NCBI RefSeq assembly: GCF_003730135.1
Contig: NZ_RJVO01000001.1
Coordinates: 520,001 to 584,000, forward strand
From: Stagnimonas aquatica
GTDB lineage: Bacteria > Pseudomonadota > Gammaproteobacteria > Nevskiales > Nevskiaceae
Reading direction: 5' to 3'
DNA: 64,000 bases
The notes below the pieces were generated by a model. That model saw only the letters and a list, made by a program, of their open reading frames with translations, did not search any database and was not told the origin of the DNA. Position 1 is the stretch's first letter. Every line of letters begins with the position of its first letter. Positions 59,189 to 64,000 of this stretch are shown here, in pieces. A program made the position numbers and the translations under genes.

Positions 59189-60126
59189 AGCGTCGCTTCC
59201 AGCAGGCGCCAGCACAGCTCGGCGTAGTCGATGCCCACCGCCTTGGCGGCCATCGGCACCAGCGAGTGCGAGGTCATGCCCGGCAGGGTGTTGAGTTCCA
59301 GCAGCTGCGGCCGGCCGTCCTCGCCGATCAGGAAATCCACCCGCCCCCAGTGCCGGCAACCGGCCAGCGCGAAGGCCTTGAGGCAGAGCGCCTGCACTTC
59401 CGCCTCGAAGCCGGCGTCCAGCCCCGAAGGGCAGTGGTAGCGGGTGTCGTTGCTGATGTACTTGGCGTGGTAGTCGTAGAACTCGCCGTCCGGCTCGATA
59501 CGGATCACCGGCAGCGCGCGGCCGAGCAGGATCGGGCAGGTGAACTCGTCGTTCTTGCCGGCGCGACCGATGAACTGCTCGGCCATCACCACGCGGTCGC
59601 TATCGCCCCGCGCCAAGGCGTAGGCGGCGTCGATCTGCTCCGCCGTCTTGATCTTGCTGACGCCGACGCTGGAGCCATCCGCCGCCGGCTTGATGATGAA
59701 TGGGTAGCCGAAGGTCTTCGCCGCCGCGTGGGCGTCGGCCAGCGACTCCAGCACGCGGAAGCCCGGCGTCGGCAGGCCCTCGGCCTTCCACACCCGCTTG
59801 GTGGTCAGCTTGTCCATGGCCAGCGCCGAAGCCAGCACGCCGGAGCCCGGATAGGGCAGGCCGAGCAGGTCGAGGATGGCCTGTACCGTGCCGTCCTCGC
59901 CGCCGGTGCCGTGCAGGATGTTGAACACCCGCACATAGCCCTCGGCCTTGAGCGAGAACAACTGCTCGGGCGAGGCGACATCCACGCCGTGGGCATCGAC
60001 GCCGCGCGCGCGCAGGGCGGTGACGATGCCCTCGCCGCTCCACAGCGAGACCTGGCGCTCGGCGCTCCAACCGCCCATGAGCACGGCCACCTTGCCGAAG
60101 GCTTTGGGATCGGTGACGGCGCTCAT
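59185..60126 (-). CDS. ddl: D-alanine--D-alanine ligase
   Basis: ATP-grasp enzyme making the D-Ala-D-Ala end of the peptidoglycan stem. The 313-residue protein has VLMGGWSAERQVSLWSG at the N-terminus, NILHGTGGEDGTVQ, FIIKPAADGSSVGVSKI and GRVDFLIGEDGRPQLLELNTLPGMT for substrate and metal binding. Overlaps murB and ftsQ by ATGA and GTGA. Confidence 0.97.
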   Translation of the reverse strand: MSAVTDPKAFGKVAVLMGGWSAERQVSLWSGEGIVTALRARGVDAHGVDVASPEQLFSLKAEGYVRVFNILHGTGGEDGTVQAILDLLGLPYPGSGVLASALAMDKLTTKRVWKAEGLPTPGFRVLESLADAHAAAKTFGYPFIIKPAADGSSVGVSKIKTAEQIDAAYALARGDSDRVVMAEQFIGRAGKNDEFTCPILLGRALPVIRIEPDGEFYDYHAKYISNDTRYHCPSGLDAGFEAEVQALCLKAFALAGCRHWGRVDFLIGEDGRPQLLELNTLPGMTSHSLVPMAAKAVGIDYAELCWRLLEATL

Positions 60127-61025
60127 GCGGCTTCTCCAACAATCTTCACTTCGGGGTGCAAGTCGAAACCGGTCCTGGCCTTCACCGTCGCGCGAAGATG
60201 CGCGATCAGCGCCTCGACATCGGCGGCGCGGGCGCCCTCCTCGGTAATCAGGAAATTGGCGTGCAGCGGCGACACATAGGCGCCGCCGATGCGGTGGCCC
60301 TTGAGGCCGCAGGACTCGATCAGCCGCGCAGCGTGATCGCCCGGCGGATTGCGGAAGGTGCTCCCCGCCGAGGGCTTGCCGACCGGCTGGCTGGCCTTGC
60401 GCTTGGCGAGGCTGTCCTTGGTGGCACGGGCGTGGCTGCCGTCGCTGTCCTCGCCCACCGCGAAGCGTGCGGCGAGATAGCCGAGCACCTGCTCCGGCGC
60501 CTCGACATGGCGGTAGCCGGTGACGAAGGCCTGCGGCGTCAGCCAGTGGGTGCTGCCGTCGCGCAGCACCACTTCCACCTCGCGGACCACCGGCCAGGTC
60601 TCGCCGCCCCAGGCGCCGGCGTTCATCGCCAGTGCGCCGCCGACCGTGCCGGGAATGCCGGCCATGAAGCCCAGGCCGGCCTTCTGCTGGGCGGTGGCGA
60701 ACTTGGCCAGCCGCGCGCAGTGGGCGCCGGCCTCGGCATAGATCCGATCCTCGGCCTCCAGGTGGATGGCATCGAGCGCGCCGTGCAGGCCGATGACGGT
60801 GCCGCGAAAGCCGCCGTCGCGCACCAGCAGATTGCTGCCCAGGCCAATCCACAGCACCGGTTCCCCGGCCGGCAGCGCACGGATGAAGGCCAGCAGATCC
60901 TCGCGATCAGCCGGCTCGAAATAGGTGTCGGCGGGGCCGCCGACACGCCAGCTCGTGCGCGGCGCCAGACGCTCGCCCTGGCGCAGCAGGCCGCGCACCG
61001 ACGGCAGCTTCAGCGCGGCGCTCAT
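60123..61025 (-). CDS. murB: UDP-N-acetylenolpyruvoylglucosamine reductase (type II)
   Basis: FAD enzyme converting UDP-GlcNAc-enolpyruvate to UDP-MurNAc. The 300-residue length and the motif [19 protein letters not shown] place it in the shorter type II class, unlike E. coli Mur[30 protein letters not shown] and [20 protein letters not shown] are the FAD-binding parts. ATGA overlaps with murC and ddl. Confidence 0.97.
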   Translation of the reverse strand: MSAALKLPSVRGLLRQGERLAPRTSWRVGGPADTYFEPADREDLLAFIRALPAGEPVLWIGLGSNLLVRDGGFRGTVIGLHGALDAIHLEAEDRIYAEAGAHCARLAKFATAQQKAGLGFMAGIPGTVGGALAMNAGAWGGETWPVVREVEVVLRDGSTHWLTPQAFVTGYRHVEAPEQVLGYLAARFAVGEDSDGSHARATKDSLAKRKASQPVGKPSAGSTFRNPPGDHAARLIESCGLKGHRIGGAYVSPLHANFLITEEGARAADVEALIAHLRATVKARTGFDLHPEVKIVGEAA

Positions 61026-62443
61026 GGCGCGCTCCCGAAGGTCTGGAGCATCAGGGCCGGCGCGGTGCCGATGTCGCCGGCACCCACCGTGAGCAGCACG
61101 TCGCCGTCCTGCACCAGGCCGCGCAGGGCCTCCGGCAGCTCGGCAACCGTCTTGACGAACACCGGCTCGACGCGGCCACGAGCACGGATACCGCGCGCCA
61201 GCGCCTTGCCGTCGTAGCCGGCGATGGCGGCCTCGCCGGCGGCGTAGACCTCCAGCAGCAGCAGCGCATCGCAGTGCGAGAGCACCTCGCAGAATTCGTC
61301 GAACAGATCGCGGGTACGGCTGTACCGGTGCGGCTGGAAGGCCACCACCACACGCCGGCCAGGGTGCGCGGTGCGCACCGCCTCGAAGGTGGCGGCCAGC
61401 TCGCGCGGGTGATGGCCGTAGTCGTCGATCAGTTTCAGGCGCTTGCCTTCGACCAGGACCTCGCCGTGCGACTCGCAGCGGCGGCCGACGCCGGCGAACT
61501 CGGCGAAGGCCTTGCGGATCGCCGGGAACGGCACCCCCAGCTCGCGGGCGATCGCCACCGCCACCAGGGCGTTCTGGACGTTGTGGCGGCCCGGCAGGTT
61601 CAGGTGCAGCTCCTCGCGCACGGTGCCGATCTGCACCGTGAAGCGGCTGCCGCCACGCTCGGGCACCACCTCCACGGCGCGCACGTCGGCGTCCTCGGCA
61701 AAACCGTAGGTGAGCAGCGGCCGGCCAACTGCGGGCAGGATCTCGCGCACCACCGGGTCGTCGGCGCAGAGCACGGCGAGACCGTAGAACGGCAGCCGGT
61801 GCAGGAACTCGACGAAGGTGCGCTTCAGCACGCCGAAGTCGCCGCCATAGGTTTCGAGATGATCGGCGTCGATGTTGGTGACCGCCGCCATCATCGGCGA
61901 CAGGTGCAGGAAGCTGGCGTCGGACTCGTCGGCCTCGGCGACCAGATACTGGCCGGCACCGAGGCGGGCATTGGCGTCCGCACCCTTCACCTTGCCGCCG
62001 ACCACGAAGGTCGGGTCCAGCCCGCCCTCGGCGAGCACGCTGGCGACCAGGCTGGTGGTGGTGGTCTTGCCGTGGGTGCCGGCGATGGCGAGGCCGAAGC
62101 GGAAGCGCATCAGCTCGGCCAGCATCTCGGCGCGGCGCACCACCGGGATGCGGTGGGCGCGCGCATGCACCAGCTCGGGGTTGTCGGCCTTCACCGCCGT
62201 CGATACCACGATGGCGTCGGCGCCCTCGGCGTTTTCGGCCTGATGACCGAAGTAGAGCTTCGCTCCAAGCTGTTCGAGCCGCCGGGTGGCGGCCGAGGGC
62301 TTGAGGTCGGTGCCGCTCACCGCGTAGCCCAGGTTGATCAGCACCTCGGCGATGCCGGACATGCCGGAGCCGCCGATGCCGAGCATGTGGATACGGCGCA
62401 CGCGGTGCATGGGCGCCCTGGCCATTTCACCGGGATTCATCAT
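61022..62443 (-). CDS. murC: UDP-N-acetylmuramate--L-alanine ligase
   Basis: Adds L-Ala to UDP-MurNAc. The 473-residue protein has the UDP-binding [20 protein letters not shown] loop GTHGKTTTT at 122-130, [14 protein letters not shown], and the central-domain [13 protein letters not shown] and [12 protein letters not shown]. The start is ATG 62443 within ATGATG, overlapping the murG stop. Confidence 0.97.
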   Translation of the reverse strand: MMNPGEMARAPMHRVRRIHMLGIGGSGMSGIAEVLINLGYAVSGTDLKPSAATRRLEQLGAKLYFGHQAENAEGADAIVVSTAVKADNPELVHARAHRIPVVRRAEMLAELMRFRFGLAIAGTHGKTTTTSLVASVLAEGGLDPTFVVGGKVKGADANARLGAGQYLVAEADESDASFLHLSPMMAAVTNIDADHLETYGGDFGVLKRTFVEFLHRLPFYGLAVLCADDPVVREILPAVGRPLLTYGFAEDADVRAVEVVPERGGSRFTVQIGTVREELHLNLPGRHNVQNALVAVAIARELGVPFPAIRKAFAEFAGVGRRCESHGEVLVEGKRLKLIDDYGHHPRELAATFEAVRTAHPGRRVVVAFQPHRYSRTRDLFDEFCEVLSHCDALLLLEVYAAGEAAIAGYDGKALARGIRARGRVEPVFVKTVAELPEALRGLVQDGDVLLTVGAGDIGTAPALMLQTFGSAP

Positions 62444-63498
62444 GGGCGCGCTCCTGCGGCGAGCAGACGCTCGACGATGTCTTCGGTGGCGCGCGGATGC
62501 GCGGCGGCACGTGCCTTTTCGGCGCGAGCCAGGCAGTCGGCGCGGCTGGCGTCGCGCAGCACCGCCGCCAACCGCTCGGCGGAAAGGTCGCGCTCCTGGA
62601 TCAGCTCGGCGGCGCCCACCTGCACCAGCGCGCCGGCGTTGGCGGTCTGGTGGTCGTCCACGGCGTAGGGGAAGGGCACCAGCACGCTGGCCACCCCGGC
62701 CGTCGCCAGTTCGGCAACGGTGGAGGCACCGGAGCGGCACACCACCAGATCGGCCCAGGCGTAGGCGCCGGCCATGTCCTGGATGAACGGCGTCACCTCG
62801 GCCTGCACGCCGTGCTGGGCATAGGCCGCCTGCGCCAGCTCGACGGTGCGGCCGCCCTGGTGGCGCACCTGCGGACGCTGCGCCGGCGGAATCAGCGCCA
62901 GCGCCGCCGGCAACTTCTCGTTGAGCGCCTTCGCACCCTGGCTGCCGCCGACCACCAGCAGGTTCAGCGGGCCGCTGCGGCCGGCGTAACGCTGCGCCGG
63001 CGGCGGCAGCGCGGCGACTTCCGCCCGCACCGGATTGCCGACGGTGATGCCGCCGGCCAGTGCGCCGTCGAAGCCTTGCAGGGCCTGCCGGGCCAGCTTG
63101 GCGAGCTGGCGGTTGGTGTAGCCGGCGGTGGCGTTCTGCTCATGCACGAACAAGGGGATGCGCCGCAGCCAGGCGGCAACGCCACCGGGGCCGGCGGCGA
63201 AGCCGCCCATGCCCAGCACCGCGTCCGGCCGCACCCGCGACAGCACGCCCAGCGCCTGACGGATCGCCCGCAGGATCAGCAGCGGCGCGGTCAGCAGCTT
63301 GAGCAGGCCCTTGCCGCGCAGGCCGCTGACCTGCACGTATTCCATGGCGATGCCCTGCGCGGGGACGGTGCGCGACTCGAAGCTCTCCGGCGCGCCCAGC
63401 CAGACCACCTCGTGGCCGCGCGCGCGCAGGGCGTGGGCGACGGCGAGGCCGGGGTAGACGTGGCCGCCGGTGCCACCGGCCATGATCAGCACTTTCAT
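62440..63498 (-). CDS. murG: Lipid II synthase MurG (GlcNAc transferase)
   Basis: Peripheral membrane GT28 enzyme adding GlcNAc to lipid I. The 352-residue protein has the N-terminal G loop GGTGGH at 8-13, [12 protein letters not shown], and [44 protein letters not shown] completes the UDP-GlcNAc site. Its ATG is preceded by a perfect GGAGGT 5 nt upstream and overlaps a 65-codon ORF by ATGA. A diverged duplicate of its first 20 nt lies 194 bp upstream at the ftsW stop. Confidence 0.97.
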   Translation of the reverse strand: MKVLIMAGGTGGHVYPGLAVAHALRARGHEVVWLGAPESFESRTVPAQGIAMEYVQVSGLRGKGLLKLLTAPLLILRAIRQALGVLSRVRPDAVLGMGGFAAGPGGVAAWLRRIPLFVHEQNATAGYTNRQLAKLARQALQGFDGALAGGITVGNPVRAEVAALPPPAQRYAGRSGPLNLLVVGGSQGAKALNEKLPAALALIPPAQRPQVRHQGGRTVELAQAAYAQHGVQAEVTPFIQDMAGAYAWADLVVCRSGASTVAELATAGVASVLVPFPYAVDDHQTANAGALVQVGAAELIQERDLSAERLAAVLRDASRADCLARAEKARAAAHPRATEDIVERLLAAGARP

Positions 63499-63692
63499 GG
63501 CTTACCTCCGCCGTCCATGGCGAGACGGAGCGCCATCGGGAGAGCCCTGGGCGCGAATGGCCTAACGGGGACTGACATTGAGTCAGTCCCCGCCCAAGCC
63601 ATTCGCCCATGTGCGCCCGCGCAGCGGGGCCGAATGCCATTCAAGGCATTCGTCCTGCTTCCGTCGCGCCCCGCCATGATCAAAATCTTCAT
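63495..63692 (-). CDS. 65-codon ORF bridging ftsW and murG inside a palindromic insertion
   Basis: Open frame beginning [19 protein letters not shown], whose first eight residues copy the MurG start (MKVLIMAG). It then reads through palindromic DNA and ends [15 protein letters not shown]. Its ATG overlaps the ftsW stop (ATGA at 63692) and its stop overlaps the murG ATG (ATGA at 63498), so translation could pass ftsW, this ORF, murG without a break. It looks like the original murG start captured by an inserted element. A product function is doubtful; the main role may be to keep coupling. Confidence 0.5.
   Translation of the reverse strand: MKILIMAGRDGSRTNALNGIRPRCAGAHGRMAWAGTDSMSVPVRPFAPRALPMALRLAMDGGGKP
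63499..63672. mobile_element. Palindrome-rich insertion between duplicated murG starts
   Basis: 174-nt segment bounded by two near-identical 20-nt copies of the murG 5' end (63479-63498 and 63673-63692). Inside are a stem GGGGACTGAC/GTCAGTCCCC (63567-63591) nested in a GCGAATGGC/GCCATTCGC repeat (63553-63561, 63598-63606), and a second hairpin CGAATGCC/GGCATTCG (63631-63652). The direct repeats flanking palindromic DNA suggest a small non-autonomous element; no transposase is encoded. Confidence 0.55.
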
Positions 63693-64000
63693 GCGCCCGC
63701 CCTCCCCGCGCCCAGGCTGCGGCGCAGGCCGGCCAGCCAGTCGCGCAGGCCCAGGGGCGCGGTCTGCACCGCCTTGCCGGACAGGGTGCGGCCACGCGGC
63801 TTGGGCAGCATCGCCAGCGCCGCGCGGTTTTCGTAGTCGACGCGCAGCATCAGGCCCAGCATCAGGCTCACCGTCACCAGCGAGCTGCCGCCGTAGCTGA
63901 TCAGCGGCAGGGTCAGGCCCTTGGTCGGCAGCGCGCCCATGTTCACCGCCATGTTGATCAGCGCCTGCAGGCCCAGCCAGCCGGCCAGGCCGTAGCAGAG
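63689..64000 (-). CDS. ftsW: Peptidoglycan glycosyltransferase FtsW, C-terminal part
   Basis: Division-specific SEDS glycan polymerase; only the last 103 residues are inside the window and the start lies beyond the right edge. [40 protein letters not shown] is the conserved SEDS segment around the last helices, followed by [16 protein letters not shown] and a basic cytoplasmic tail. Its TGA overlaps an ATG (ATGA), but that ATG belongs to the short ORF and not to the present murG start. Confidence 0.96.
   Translation of the reverse strand, partial: LCYGLAGWLGLQALINMAVNMGALPTKGLTLPLISYGGSSLVTVSLMLGLMLRVDYENRAALAMLPKPRGRTLSGKAVQTAPLGLRDWLAGLRRSLGAGRAGA

Overview
The window is a GC-rich, gene-dense chromosomal segment of a gammaproteobacterium. 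Gene order argues for a relative of Pseudomonas, Xanthomonas or Nevskia: tyrS / mepM / anmK / erpA / argC, leuS-lptE, pilB-pilC-pilD-coaE-zapD-yacG, and ftsW-murG-murC-murB-ddl-ftsQ-ftsA-ftsZ-lpxC next to secA. No exact taxon can be fixed by eye; Nevskiales or Xanthomonadales is my best guess. No rRNA, tRNA, CRISPR array, integrase or transposase was seen.

Region 1-12.9 kb is housekeeping: tyrosyl-tRNA synthetase (cut by the left edge), a murein endopeptidase, anhydromuropeptide recycling (anmK), Fe-S assembly (erpA), a bactofilin, arginine synthesis (argC), haem synthesis (hemJ), iron storage and release (bfr, bfd with a Fur-box-like site), mRNA decapping (rppH), a HAD phosphatase, vitamin B6 (pdxH) and two enoate/acrylyl reductases. 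Region 13-20.4 kb is a complete MexEF-OprN-type RND efflux operon with an embedded short-chain dehydrogenase and a divergent TetR regulator. Region 20.4-26 kb holds a thioredoxin-fold ferredoxin, a DUF481 protein, a GlcF-like Fe-S protein and leuS-lptE.

Region 26-42 kb is the accessory part. It has a UDP-GlcNAc dehydrogenase, two tandem type IV pilins each with a good sigma-54 promoter, and a translationally coupled pair: a TMTC-like GT-C/TPR membrane protein and a DPM1-like polyprenyl-phosphate glycosyltransferase. That pair would make a self-contained pilin (or exoprotein) O-glycosylation module. Next comes an opposing eight-gene glycan operon (epimerase, flippase, three GT4 enzymes, two methyltransferases, asparagine-synthetase-like amidotransferase), part of it visibly lower in GC. 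The pilin assembly genes pilB, pilC and pilD follow at 42.4-46.3 kb, so the glycan genes sit inside the pil locus.

Region 46-64 kb returns to core genes: coaE, zapD, yacG, a Nudix/ThiE fusion, argJ, secA, an M23 peptidase, a DciA-like protein, lpxC and the dcw cell-division cluster read right to left. Most dcw genes overlap by 4 nt.

Two small-scale structures stand out. A GC-rich palindromic repeat lies in frame inside leuS (about 27 extra residues in or near the editing domain), with a second copy upstream of the first pilin. Between ftsW and murG a ~194-bp palindrome-rich insertion has duplicated the murG start; it encodes a 65-codon ORF that overlaps both neighbours by ATGA and supplies murG with a perfect GGAGGT ribosome-binding site.
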